From contig NZXU01000016.1 in NCBI GenBank assembly GCA_002698425.1, forward strand, positions 1-40,861: DNA of 40,861 nucleotides, given 5' to 3'. Within the stretch, counting starts at the first letter, position 1. Every line of letters begins with the position of its first letter. Shown here piece by piece: positions 26,047 through 34,259 of the stretch. The notes beneath the pieces are model-generated. The model did not search any database. It had not been told where the DNA came from and saw only the letters and a program-made list of their open reading frames with translations. The translations under genes and the position numbers were made by a program. The stretch is from Ahrensia sp. (GTDB lineage Bacteria > Pseudomonadota > Alphaproteobacteria > Rhizobiales > Rhizobiaceae).

Positions 26047-26537
26047 TGACGGCCGACCCCAATCCGATCGACCGCAGCCTGATCGGCACCGCTTCCGCGC
26101 CCTACGAAGTCGAGGTCGAGCGTGGCGCCATTCTCAAGTTCGCGCGCGCCATAGGGGACGCCAACCCGCTCTTTACCAACCCCGACTTTGCAAGGAAGAA
26201 CGGATGGGCTGACCTCATCGCCCCGCCGACCTTCCCGGTCAGCTTTCTTCCGCCGGAAGAACCCGTCTGGTGGCATAATCTCAACCGCAAGCGGATTCTC
26301 GCTGGCGAGCAATCGTTTCGCTACGCCCGGCCCGTCGTTGCCGGCGACCGCCTGGAATGCCGAATTCATTTCGTGGACGTGATCGACAAAACCGGCCGCT
26401 CCGGAACAATGGAGTTGCTGGTGCAGGAAAACCGCGGCACAGACCTCGAGACGGGCGCGGAGGTTTTCGTGCACCGACGGGTTGCAGTCTATCGCGGTAT
26501 CGACAACCGCATCGGCTCCGGACAACCCGCATCATGA
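26046..26537 (+). CDS. MaoC-type hydratase, N-terminal hot-dog (FAS1-like dehydratase) domain protein
   Basis: This 163-aa single hot-dog-fold protein has YEVERGAILKFARAIGDANPLFTNPDFARKNGWADLIAPPTFPVSFLPP, the pattern of the N-terminal half of double-hot-dog MaoC hydratases (PF13452 type). FRYARPVVAGDRLECRIHFVDVIDKTGRSG follows. Such halves usually lack the catalytic D..NP.H motif and work with a catalytic MaoC partner. The only partner in the window is the protein at 38919-39320, which has that motif. It overlaps both neighbours by 1-4 bases (TGATG upstream, ATGA downstream), so it is co-translated with the acyl-CoA dehydrogenase and rhodanese genes. Confidence 0.85.
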   Translation: MTADPNPIDRSLIGTASAPYEVEVERGAILKFARAIGDANPLFTNPDFARKNGWADLIAPPTFPVSFLPPEEPVWWHNLNRKRILAGEQSFRYARPVVAGDRLECRIHFVDVIDKTGRSGTMELLVQENRGTDLETGAEVFVHRRVAVYRGIDNRIGSGQPAS

Positions 26538-28111
26538 CACCGGAAGGCCTGCGTGCGGCGCTTGGTTCGCCATCGGGCCGCTGGCCCGAACGCGACTGGG
26601 CCATGTTCGATATCCGCGAGCAGGGTGAAGCCCATGCCGGGCATATTCCAACCGCGACTTTTCTCCCGAGGCGGCTCATCGAGATACGCATCCGGGAACT
26701 CGTTCCCGACTGCGCGACGCGGATCGTCATCTATGACAGCGGAACGCATATCGCCCTCGGTACAGATAATCGCGCCGAGCTGGCCTGCGAGGCGCTTCGC
26801 AGTTGCGGCTATCCGAATGTGACAGTGCTGGAGGGCGGCTTTTCAGCCTGGGCTGCTTCGGGTGGGCCAATAAGCAAGGGGTCCAATGTTCCGTCGAAAG
26901 CTTTCGGCGAGAAGGTCCTGGCCGAAGATCAGGTGCCGACTATCAAGCCGGAGGACCTCGAGGTAGCGCTCCACGCCGAATTGGCGCCGGTGGTGTGTGA
27001 CGTGCGAACGGAAGGCGAGTTCAGGCATCATCACCTGCCCGGCGCCGTGTCGACACCGGGGTTCGACCTTGTCGGACATCTGCCCGAGTTCGAGAAAAGA
27101 GGTCCATTCCTCGTCATCAACTGCGCCGGACGCACGCGATCGATCATCGCAACCGCGACAGCTCGCAAACTGGGCTGCAGCGATGCCCGTGGACTGGAAA
27201 ACGGCACAATGGGCTGGCAGATCGCCGGGCTTTCCGTGACGAAGGACAACAGCGTCGCGCCTCCGCCGGTCAAGCATGCCGCGATCGTCCGGCAGGCCGA
27301 TGACCTCGCCGATGCTGTCGGGGTGGAGCATGCATCCATCACCGACCTGGCGGAGGCTATCGAGACGAATGCAAGCCCCTACATATTCGATCTGCGCTCG
27401 CTGACTGAATTCACCGAGGGACATATTCCTGGCGCAATCGCGGTCCCGGGCGGCCAACTCATTCAGCGAACCGATGACTTCGTTGCCGTCCCGGCCCATC
27501 GCATCGTCATTATCGACAATGGTTGCGGACAAGCGCCGCTAGCCGGCTACTGGCTGAAGCGCATGGGCTTTCCGCGGGTCTCCCGGCTCGTTCAGGGACA
27601 CCCGGGCTGGGCGCAAGCGGGCCTGCCCTTGCAGAGCGGCCGCAGGGCCGAATTCGCTGATACCGCACAACACGATCCGAGGATCGTGGGCCGGCAGTCG
27701 GAGGAGATGATTCTTTCCAATCTTGAGGAAAGCCATTGCATTCTCGATGTCCGAACCAGCCGCGAGTTCGCTGCGGCCCACATAGCCGGCGCACGATGGG
27801 CGCCGCGCGGTTGGCTCGAACACGCCGCAAATCCGCTTCTCGGCCATCGCACACCCGTTCTCGTGGCACGCGATAAACGACAGGCTCTGCTCGCGGGCGC
27901 GCAACTGATCGAACTCGGCTTTCCGAGGGTGGAATTCGTCGCGGATGGAATGGCCGGATGGCGGGCCGTCGACGGTCCGGTGGCAAGCGGCCTCGACATG
28001 GCGACACCCTACGCGCCGGATCTCGTCGAGCCGCCCTACGCCAAAGGAACGGACGAAATGAAGGCATATATCGAGTGGGAAATTGCCCTGCATCACAGTA
28101 TCGATCAATGA
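26534..28111 (+). CDS. Four-domain rhodanese-like protein (sulfurtransferase family)
   Basis: The 525-aa protein has four rhodanese repeats at about 1-112, 136-235, 268-365 and 392-487. Each has a D(V/I/L)R..(G/T)EF..(G/H)H(I/L)PGA-like segment and a (M/P)GW or SAW end. Only repeat 2 has a clean active-site loop, CAGRTRS, with Cys at residue 197. Repeat 1 has Asp and repeat 4 has Ala/Arg at the matching position, and repeat 3 (DNGCGQA) is displaced. The start at 26534 overlaps the MaoC stop (ATGA); the longer frame to 26357 runs through that gene and is not used. Rhodaneses carry persulfide sulfur. A role in a CoA-thioester pathway is not obvious; handling of a sulfur-containing substrate or by-product is one possibility, and this is inference. 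Confidence 0.88.
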   Translation: MTPEGLRAALGSPSGRWPERDWAMFDIREQGEAHAGHIPTATFLPRRLIEIRIRELVPDCATRIVIYDSGTHIALGTDNRAELACEALRSCGYPNVTVLEGGFSAWAASGGPISKGSNVPSKAFGEKVLAEDQVPTIKPEDLEVALHAELAPVVCDVRTEGEFRHHHLPGAVSTPGFDLVGHLPEFEKRGPFLVINCAGRTRSIIATATARKLGCSDARGLENGTMGWQIAGLSVTKDNSVAPPPVKHAAIVRQADDLADAVGVEHASITDLAEAIETNASPYIFDLRSLTEFTEGHIPGAIAVPGGQLIQRTDDFVAVPAHRIVIIDNGCGQAPLAGYWLKRMGFPRVSRLVQGHPGWAQAGLPLQSGRRAEFADTAQHDPRIVGRQSEEMILSNLEESHCILDVRTSREFAAAHIAGARWAPRGWLEHAANPLLGHRTPVLVARDKRQALLAGAQLIELGFPRVEFVADGMAGWRAVDGPVASGLDMATPYAPDLVEPPYAKGTDEMKAYIEWEIALHHSIDQ

Positions 28112-28117
28112 TGCATA

Positions 28118-28154
28118 TTGACACCTTTATTGTATCAATTAAAATAGACACAAT
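28118..28154. promoter_or_regulatory. Shared cluster element: TTGACAC, ATTGTATC and GACACAAT before the HMGCS-like gene
   Basis: Three half-sites lie within 37 bases: TTGACAC (28118-28124), ATTGTATC (28129-28136) and GACACAAT (28147-28154). ATTGTATC and GACACAAT form an inverted repeat, and TTGACAC with GTATCAA forms another. They occupy the 76-bp gap between the rhodanese and HMGCS-like genes, so this internal position probably has its own promoter. Confidence 0.55.
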
Positions 28155-28187
28155 ACTCCAACCCAGCCATTCGAAAGCGAGCGTACC

Positions 28188-29648
28188 TTGACCGGAATCG
28201 TCACCTTCGGAGCCTATGTTCCACGCCTTCGCCTGCCGCTTCGGATGATCGTCGAAGGACAACCCGGAGCCAAGCAGGGCCGCAAGACGTCCGGCGAGCG
28301 CAGCGTCTGCAACTGGGACGAGGACGTCATCACAATGGGCGTCGAAGCGGCACGCGATTGCCTGAAGGGCAATATCGCGACCATCGCATCGGTCTGCCTC
28401 GCATCGACCACGGCGCCTTTCGCCGACCGGCAGAATGCCGGCGTGATCGCGGGCGCGCTGAACCTTGGCGAGATGCTTGCCAGCCAGGATGTCGGAGGCT
28501 CGCAGCGGGCGGCGACAACCGCGCTCCTGAACGCGCTGCACTCGCGGAGCGACGCCCCGAGCCTGGTTGTCGCAAGCGAAAACCGCCACATACGTGCCGG
28601 CTCGCCGCACGAACGGCGTTTCGGTGACGGCGCGGCGGCTTTCACCATCGGCGACCGGAATGTCATCGCGGAGCTTCTCGGCAACGCGGCTCGGTCCGTC
28701 GATTTCGTCGACCACTTCCGCTCCAGCGAAGAACGCGACGACTATTTCTGGGAGGAACGCTGGATTCGCGATGAAGGCGTGATGAAGATCGTGCCCCAGA
28801 CGATCGAATCCGCATTGGCCGACGCGGGCGTCGCGGCCAGTGACATTACCCACGCCATTCTCCCCTCGCCCGTGCCCCGATTGCGGGAAAAGATCGCCAA
28901 GGCCATCGGGCTCGGCGAGAGCGCGATCGCTCCCGCGCTGGAAGGCGAGGTCGGCGACACCGGCTGCGCGCACCCGCTGCTGATGCTCGCGGCGACACTC
29001 GAGAAGGCATCACCCGGGGAAACCATCCTTGTGACCTCCTTCGGGCAGGGCTGCGATGCGCTTGTTCTTCGCACGACAGACGCGCTTCGAGACTTCACCC
29101 CGCGCAATGGCGTGTCAGGCGCCATCGCCATTCGCCGCGAAATTTCCGACTATGCGAAGTACCTCTCCTTTGCCGGCCTGATCGACCGCGAACTGGGCAT
29201 GCGGGCCGAGACGGACAACAAGACCGCACTGACGCAGTATTTCAGGCGGCGAGACCTGCTTCACGGACTGGTGGGCGGAGAATGTACGGCCTGCGGCACG
29301 CGCCAGTTGCCGAGAACACGGTACTGCATCAATCCGAATTGCCGGGCACTGGATGCCCAGGAGCCGTTCTGCTTCGCGGAAACCCCTGCGCGGATCGTGA
29401 CCTGGTCGGCCGACCACCTGTCGTTCAACCCCGATCCCCCGTCCTATTACGGCCTGATCGAGTTCGAGGGAGGCGGGCGCATGTTCGCCAATTTCGCGGA
29501 GGTCACTGCGGGCCAGATCGACGTCGGCTCGCCGATGCGGATGTCGTTCCGCATCAAGGACATGGACCGCAAACGGAACTTCCGGCGCTATTTCTGGAAG
29601 GCCGTTCCCGAAATCACAGCCAACCGGAACGGGGCAGCCGACCGATGA
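28188..29648 (+). CDS. HMG-CoA synthase-like / DUF35 (OB-fold, zinc ribbon) fusion protein
   Basis: The protein is 486 aa. Residues 1 to about 335 are a thiolase-fold HMG-CoA synthase-like domain (MTGIVTFGAYVPRLRLPL at the start). Residues about 350-475 are a DUF35 domain with a four-Cys zinc ribbon at C366, C369, C380 and C385, followed by an OB fold (ARIVTWSADHLSFNP to MRMSFR). The catalytic triad of true HMG-CoA synthase is not kept: Cys is Gln106 (GGSQRAAT), Glu is Thr74, and there is no His in the 222-231 segment. The domain therefore probably scaffolds or binds CoA. The gene overlaps the thiolase gene by 4 bases (ATGA). Thiolase, HMGCS-like and DUF35 units form complexes in archaea and in PhlACB, so the same is inferred here. 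The start is TTG at 28188 with a weak ribosome-binding site. Confidence 0.88.
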   Translation: MTGIVTFGAYVPRLRLPLRMIVEGQPGAKQGRKTSGERSVCNWDEDVITMGVEAARDCLKGNIATIASVCLASTTAPFADRQNAGVIAGALNLGEMLASQDVGGSQRAATTALLNALHSRSDAPSLVVASENRHIRAGSPHERRFGDGAAAFTIGDRNVIAELLGNAARSVDFVDHFRSSEERDDYFWEERWIRDEGVMKIVPQTIESALADAGVAASDITHAILPSPVPRLREKIAKAIGLGESAIAPALEGEVGDTGCAHPLLMLAATLEKASPGETILVTSFGQGCDALVLRTTDALRDFTPRNGVSGAIAIRREISDYAKYLSFAGLIDRELGMRAETDNKTALTQYFRRRDLLHGLVGGECTACGTRQLPRTRYCINPNCRALDAQEPFCFAETPARIVTWSADHLSFNPDPPSYYGLIEFEGGGRMFANFAEVTAGQIDVGSPMRMSFRIKDMDRKRNFRRYFWKAVPEITANRNGAADR

Positions 29649-30841
29649 CCAAGGGGATCAAGGACAAGGTCGCAATCCTCGGCATGGGCTGTTCGAAATT
29701 CGGCGAACGCTGGGATTGCGACGCCGAAGACCTGATGGTCGAGGCCTTTTCCGAGTGCATCGAAGACGCCGGGATCGAGGTCAGTCAAATCGATGCGGCC
29801 TGGCTCGCCACCGCCAAGGAAGAACTCCATTCCGGCAAGGGCGGGTTGCCGCTCTCATTCGCGCTGCGTCTGCCGAACATCGCGGTAACCAGGGTCGAAA
29901 ACTTCTGTGCGAGCGGGTCCGAAGCCTTGCGCGGCGCAGCCTATGCTGTCGCTTCGGGCGCATGCGACATCGCGCTCGCCTGCGGCGTCGAGAAGCTGAA
30001 GGATACGGGCTATGGCGGACTGCCCGAGGCAAGCCGGGGCGTCCTGAACTCGATGTGGTGGGCGAACTATTCCGCGCCGGGCGCCTTTGCCCAGCTTGCG
30101 TCCGCCTATCGCTCGAAGCACGGCATCGACGCCCATGATCTCAAACGCGCGATGGCTCATGTTTCGGTGAAGAGCCACCAGAACGGCTCCAAGAACGAGC
30201 GGGCGCATCTGCGCAACCTGATCACCGAAGAAACGGTCTTGAACGCGCCGATGATTGCCGAACCGCTTGGCGTCTTCGATTGCTGCGGCGTGAGCGATGG
30301 CGCGGCCTGCGCGATCGTGACGACGCCCGAAATTGCCCGTTCGCTCGGCAAGACCGACCTGATCACCATCAAGGCGCTGCAGATCTCGGTTTCGAACGGC
30401 CTGGAATCAGGCTTCAACACATGGGACGGCAGTTATTTCCACACTGCGCGCATCGCCAGCAAGCGCGCCTACGAAGAAGCGGGCGTCACCCGGCCGCGCG
30501 AAGAAATCAGCCTTGCAGAAGTCCATGACTGTTTCTCAGTGACCGAACTTGTGACGATGGAAGACCTGTTCCTTTCGGAGGAAGGACAGGCGTGGCGCGA
30601 TTATCTGGACGGCTTCTACGATGCGGATGGCGGCCTGCCCTGCCAGATCGATGGCGGCCTGAAATGTTTCGGTCATCCGATCGGCGCTTCCGGCCTCCGT
30701 ATGGTGTACGAATTGTATCTGCAGTTCACCGGGCGCTCCGGCCCCAGGCAACTCTCGGAGCCAACTCTCGGCCTTACCCATAATCTGGGCGGCGCACCTC
30801 ATCAGAATGTCTGTTCCGTCGCCATCATCGGCCGGCAATGA
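29645..30841 (+). CDS. Thiolase (SCP-x / acetyl-CoA acetyltransferase type)
   Basis: This 398-aa thiolase has the nucleophile Cys88 in VENFCASGSEAL and His344 in CFGHPIGASG. The C-terminal loop is HNLGGAPHQNVCS in place of the CxGGG of degradative thiolases, which places it in the SCP-x-like group. It should cleave or form a 3-oxoacyl-CoA. It is translationally coupled to the HMGCS-like/DUF35 fusion, its probable complex partner; DUF35 is thought to shuttle or hold the CoA moiety. The alternative longer frame begins inside the upstream gene and is not used. It converges with the MocR gene, 22 bases away. Confidence 0.93.
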   Translation: MTKGIKDKVAILGMGCSKFGERWDCDAEDLMVEAFSECIEDAGIEVSQIDAAWLATAKEELHSGKGGLPLSFALRLPNIAVTRVENFCASGSEALRGAAYAVASGACDIALACGVEKLKDTGYGGLPEASRGVLNSMWWANYSAPGAFAQLASAYRSKHGIDAHDLKRAMAHVSVKSHQNGSKNERAHLRNLITEETVLNAPMIAEPLGVFDCCGVSDGAACAIVTTPEIARSLGKTDLITIKALQISVSNGLESGFNTWDGSYFHTARIASKRAYEEAGVTRPREEISLAEVHDCFSVTELVTMEDLFLSEEGQAWRDYLDGFYDADGGLPCQIDGGLKCFGHPIGASGLRMVYELYLQFTGRSGPRQLSEPTLGLTHNLGGAPHQNVCSVAIIGRQ

Positions 30842-30863
30842 GCACGCCATCGCCCGCCTGGCG

Positions 30864-32240
30864 TCACATCGCGAGCAAGGGACGCGCACGCTCCTTCATC
30901 AAGGCCTTCAGCTTGTGCACCCCCTCCTCAAAAGCCTCCGGCTTCTGGGCCGGGTTGATGGCAAGGCGGAATGCCCTTGGCGGCAATCCGCAAGCAGTGT
31001 GGTTTTCGGAGGGAATGACAGACACGCCCTCCTTGAGAGCCGCATCGACGAATTCACGGGACGTCCAGTGCTCCGGCAATTCGATCCAGATGAAATTCGC
31101 GAGCGGATGACTCAGATGGGGAACATCTCCCAAAATCTCCTCGGCAACCGCATGGGCCTTGCGGAGGGCATCATAGTGCTGCGTCGCCAGCGCCTCGGCC
31201 GTTCCGCTGTTGATCAGCGTGGCGGCAACCTCGCCAATGATGGGCGAATTGGCCAACGCCATTGCATGGATCGTGTTTACGATCCGATCATGATGCTGGG
31301 AAGGGGAACTCAGGAAGCCCGCTCGCAGTGCGGGACTGATACATTTCGACAAGCCGGTCAGGTAAACGACGTTGTCGGGTGCAAGTTTCGCAATCGGAAC
31401 AGGCCGATCCCGCAAACCACCAACCGAAGCATCGTCTTCGATGATCATTACATCGTGGCGTATCGCGATGTCTGCGATTTCCTGGCGTCGTTCGAGCGGC
31501 ATCGACGCGCCCGTCGGATTCTGCACGGTGGGCTGGACATAGAGGAGTTTGGAGCCGCCATTCACAATGGCGTCCTCGACAGCCGACGGGACAAGCCCGT
31601 ACTCGTCGATGTCGATCCCCTTGAGTCGGCGATCCAGAACGACACTCAGCGCTTTCAATCCGGAGTAGGTGACCCGTTCGCAAAGAATTTCCTCGCCGGG
31701 ATTTTCATTGAAGGCCAAGATTACGGCCATCAGCCCCTGTTGAATGCCGCTGCACACGATCACCCTGCTGGATGGCGGCTCGTATCCGGAGAGGCCGATC
31801 CATGTCGCACCGGCTGTGCAATGGCTCGGGTATCCCTTGGCGACCGGGTACCGGTTCATGGGCATCAACGAGATACAGTTGGACACCTCGACGAGCGCGG
31901 ACGACAAAGCCTGGGTGAGGCCAACCGGATTTGCCCCGAACAATGCGAGATCGATCGTGCCGGGCTTGAGATACGGCAAAAAGGACGAATAGCTCTCCTC
32001 GTCTGCGCCGCGCACAAAGGTGCCTCGCCCGACCTCGCTGCTCACGAGCCTCCGTTCACGAACGATCTTGTAAGCCCTACCCACGGTTCCAACCGTGATG
32101 TTGAGCTCCTTGGCGAGATCGCGCTGGGGCGGAAGCTGCGCGCCGGGACCCAGGGCGCCGCTGTCGATCGCCTCGCTGATCGCACGCGAAAGCGCCAGAT
32201 AGCGCGGCCCCTCAATTTGCGAAATGTCAGGAACCCACAT
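30864..32240 (-). CDS. MocR-type transcriptional regulator (GntR wHTH + aminotransferase-like domain)
   Basis: The protein is 458 aa. The N-terminal GntR winged helix reads YLALSRAISEAIDSGALGPG, LPPQRDLAKELNITVGTVGRAYKIV and a wing ending VGRGTFV. From about residue 100 there is a fold-type-I aminotransferase-like domain. The PLP-binding Lys is present (K299, TGLSKCIS). The usual EDDY segment reads EDDAS (268-272), so the Tyr that contacts PLP in relatives such as GabR is missing, and effector or cofactor use may differ. It is transcribed divergently from the CoA ligase, with a shared operator-like palindrome between them. As the only dedicated regulator in the cluster, it is the prime candidate for the recurring GAYACAAT element; MocR proteins bind short repeated half-sites next to divergent promoters. 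Confidence 0.92.
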   Translation of the reverse strand: MWVPDISQIEGPRYLALSRAISEAIDSGALGPGAQLPPQRDLAKELNITVGTVGRAYKIVRERRLVSSEVGRGTFVRGADEESYSSFLPYLKPGTIDLALFGANPVGLTQALSSALVEVSNCISLMPMNRYPVAKGYPSHCTAGATWIGLSGYEPPSSRVIVCSGIQQGLMAVILAFNENPGEEILCERVTYSGLKALSVVLDRRLKGIDIDEYGLVPSAVEDAIVNGGSKLLYVQPTVQNPTGASMPLERRQEIADIAIRHDVMIIEDDASVGGLRDRPVPIAKLAPDNVVYLTGLSKCISPALRAGFLSSPSQHHDRIVNTIHAMALANSPIIGEVAATLINSGTAEALATQHYDALRKAHAVAEEILGDVPHLSHPLANFIWIELPEHWTSREFVDAALKEGVSVIPSENHTACGLPPRAFRLAINPAQKPEAFEEGVHKLKALMKERARPLLAM

Positions 32241-32404
32241 TCCCCGTCTCCCGAATTCTCTGTGCCGCGTTACGCAGGGGCGCGCCGATACTTGGCTGCT
32301 CTGCCCGGCACACCGCGCCGTTGTGAAATGGCCGCGCCGCGCGGCACGTCTCCGTCACGGTCTATCAACATTGTACTCCAACCATACGGCGTAAACGGCC
32401 GGAA

Positions 32405-32429
32405 AATGTCAAACAAATTGACACAATTT
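32405..32429. promoter_or_regulatory. Shared cluster element: AAATTGACACAATTT palindrome between mocR-type gene and CoA ligase
   Basis: AAATTG-ACA-CAATTT (32415-32429) is a perfect palindrome around a 3-base centre and contains GACACAAT (32420-32427). AATGTCAA (32405-32412) lies 3 bases before it. The position in the 283-bp divergent region suits autoregulation of the MocR gene and control of the ligase. Confidence 0.6.
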
Positions 32430-32523
32430 CGACAACTAACCGGCGCGCCCAACTGACGCATTCCGCCGCGACCCGCGCTCGCGGCAACGACACCTTGCAT
32501 ATTTCGCCAAGAAGGAGACGAGG

Positions 32524-34140
32524 ATGGAAAATCCTTTTATCGGCTTAACTTACGCTCAAAGCCTTGAAATGCTCGCTCGAAAATTCGGCCAGCGTGAAGC
32601 TCTCATCTTCCGCGATCAGCGCTACAGCTATCTCGAAATGAAGCAAGAGGCCGACAAAATGTCGGCGCGCTTTCACGATCTCGGCCTTCGCGATGGTGAC
32701 AATATCTCGATATTGTTGCCAAACCGCCCCGAGTTTATGTGGTGCTGGCTCGGCGCCGCGCAGATGGGGCTGGTCGTCGTCATGATCAATACCCGGCTCA
32801 AGCGCGATGAAATCGCCTACCAGCTGAAACAGTCCGACAGCAAGGCCGTCATCATCCCCGGCGAAGGCGCCTTTCGTGACTTCGTATCCGAAATCTCCGA
32901 ATTGGCTCCGGCACTCGTTTCGGGATCGGCCGGCTCACTGCAAAGCGACAAGCTTCCTGAACTCAGATGGGCGATTACGCTTGATACGCCGCCGCAAGGC
33001 TATAGCGGCATTACGGACTGGTCCAAACCCGAGGCGCGCGAATTGCGGTTGCCGCCGATGGTGGAAGACGTCATGCACCCGGGCATTATCGGGTACTCTT
33101 CGGGTACGACCGCCTTGCCCAAGGGAGCGATCATCAGCCACCAGGCTTGGCGGAAAGCTTGGGACATCGGCTCGCCGGTGGATTTTACCGAATCCGATTG
33201 CATGTATATGGCAATCCCACTTTTCGGTTCGATGGCGACCATGAACGGCGCCATGACCCTATGGGTAAGGGGCGGCAAAGTCGTTCTCGGGGAACAATTC
33301 GATGCCGGCGCCTGCCTCGAAGCGATCGAGCGAGAGAAGGTCACGGTCATGCATATCCTGCCGCCGATCGTGCGCAGCCTTCTCGACCATCCGAAGTTCG
33401 GTCAATTCGATTTGAGCACGTTGCGCGTGGCATATGTCCTCAGCATCGATCCCGACATATTGAAGGCCGTCAATGACGATCTCGGCGTGCCCGGCATGCT
33501 GACCGGTTACGGACTGACGGAAACCACGACTGTTCTGACACGAAACCGCTGGGACGATTCTCGCGAGGAACGGCACTCCACGCAGGGAAAACCCTTGCCG
33601 GACATCGAGGTCAAGATTTTCGACCCCGAAACCCTCGAAGAGAAACCGGCGGGCGAGCCGGGAGAAATATGGTCGCGCGGATACTGCAACATGCTGGGCT
33701 ACTACAGGAAGCCCGAGGAGACCAAACGCACGCTGACCGAGGACGGCTGGTTGCGGACCGGCGATGTCGGGCGGTTTCGAGAAGACGGACGACTGGTCTA
33801 TATCGGCCGCTTGGGCGACGGCTACAAGTCGAAGGGCTTCAACGTTTCGCCCGGCGAAATCGAGTATGTCATCAACGGTTTCGACGAGGTGGAAACCAGC
33901 GCTGTCGTCGGCATTCCCTGGCCGGGGGAGAACGAAATCGGCATCGCCTACGTCATACCGAAGCCCGGCGCGTCGATAACCGAGGATGAACTGCATCGGC
34001 GGCTGAAACAGAAGCTCGCCAGCTACAAGCAGCCGCGCGAAATCTTCCTGGTGGGCGAGATGCCGTTAACCTCGGGAACCGGCAAGGTGCAAAAGTTCAA
34101 ACTCAAGGAGGATGCGGCCAGGCGGCTCGGGGTCAGCTGA
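32524..34140 (+). CDS. AMP-forming acyl-CoA ligase (acyl-CoA synthetase, ANL superfamily)
   Basis: The 538-aa ligase activates a carboxylic acid to its CoA thioester with ATP. It has the P-loop motif YSSGTTALPKGA near residue 192, the aromatic/adenine motif GYGLTETT, the hinge segment LRTGDVGRFREDGRLVYIGRLGDGYKSKGFNVSPGEIE and the C-terminal catalytic Lys segment LTSGTGKVQK. AAGGAG precedes the ATG at 32524. It is monocistronic, divergent from the MocR regulator and convergent with the MFS gene. It is the only acid-activating enzyme seen, so it probably catalyses the first step after uptake. Confidence 0.93.
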   Translation: MENPFIGLTYAQSLEMLARKFGQREALIFRDQRYSYLEMKQEADKMSARFHDLGLRDGDNISILLPNRPEFMWCWLGAAQMGLVVVMINTRLKRDEIAYQLKQSDSKAVIIPGEGAFRDFVSEISELAPALVSGSAGSLQSDKLPELRWAITLDTPPQGYSGITDWSKPEARELRLPPMVEDVMHPGIIGYSSGTTALPKGAIISHQAWRKAWDIGSPVDFTESDCMYMAIPLFGSMATMNGAMTLWVRGGKVVLGEQFDAGACLEAIEREKVTVMHILPPIVRSLLDHPKFGQFDLSTLRVAYVLSIDPDILKAVNDDLGVPGMLTGYGLTETTTVLTRNRWDDSREERHSTQGKPLPDIEVKIFDPETLEEKPAGEPGEIWSRGYCNMLGYYRKPEETKRTLTEDGWLRTGDVGRFREDGRLVYIGRLGDGYKSKGFNVSPGEIEYVINGFDEVETSAVVGIPWPGENEIGIAYVIPKPGASITEDELHRRLKQKLASYKQPREIFLVGEMPLTSGTGKVQKFKLKEDAARRLGVS

Positions 34141-34259
34141 CCCAAAACGGGCAAAGTCAGCCGGCCGGCCGCGGCGATACGCGGGATCGCGATCCGGGGG
34201 ATCGGAACATGACGCCGAAACGGCCTTGATTTGATCTGCGAACCGGAGCCGGGGACAGA

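Noticed and set aside
27510..28973. Open frame of 487 codons on the minus strand
   Set aside because: It spans two well-supported plus-strand genes and their regulatory gap, with no domain signal.
30807..32456. Open frame of 549 codons on the plus strand
   Set aside because: It is antisense to the MocR-type gene, whose wHTH and PLP motifs are clear.
34141..34259. Terminator between the convergent ligase and MFS genes
   Set aside because: A 12-bp palindrome GGATCGCGATCC (34184-34195) exists but has no loop or U-tract, so it is not convincing.
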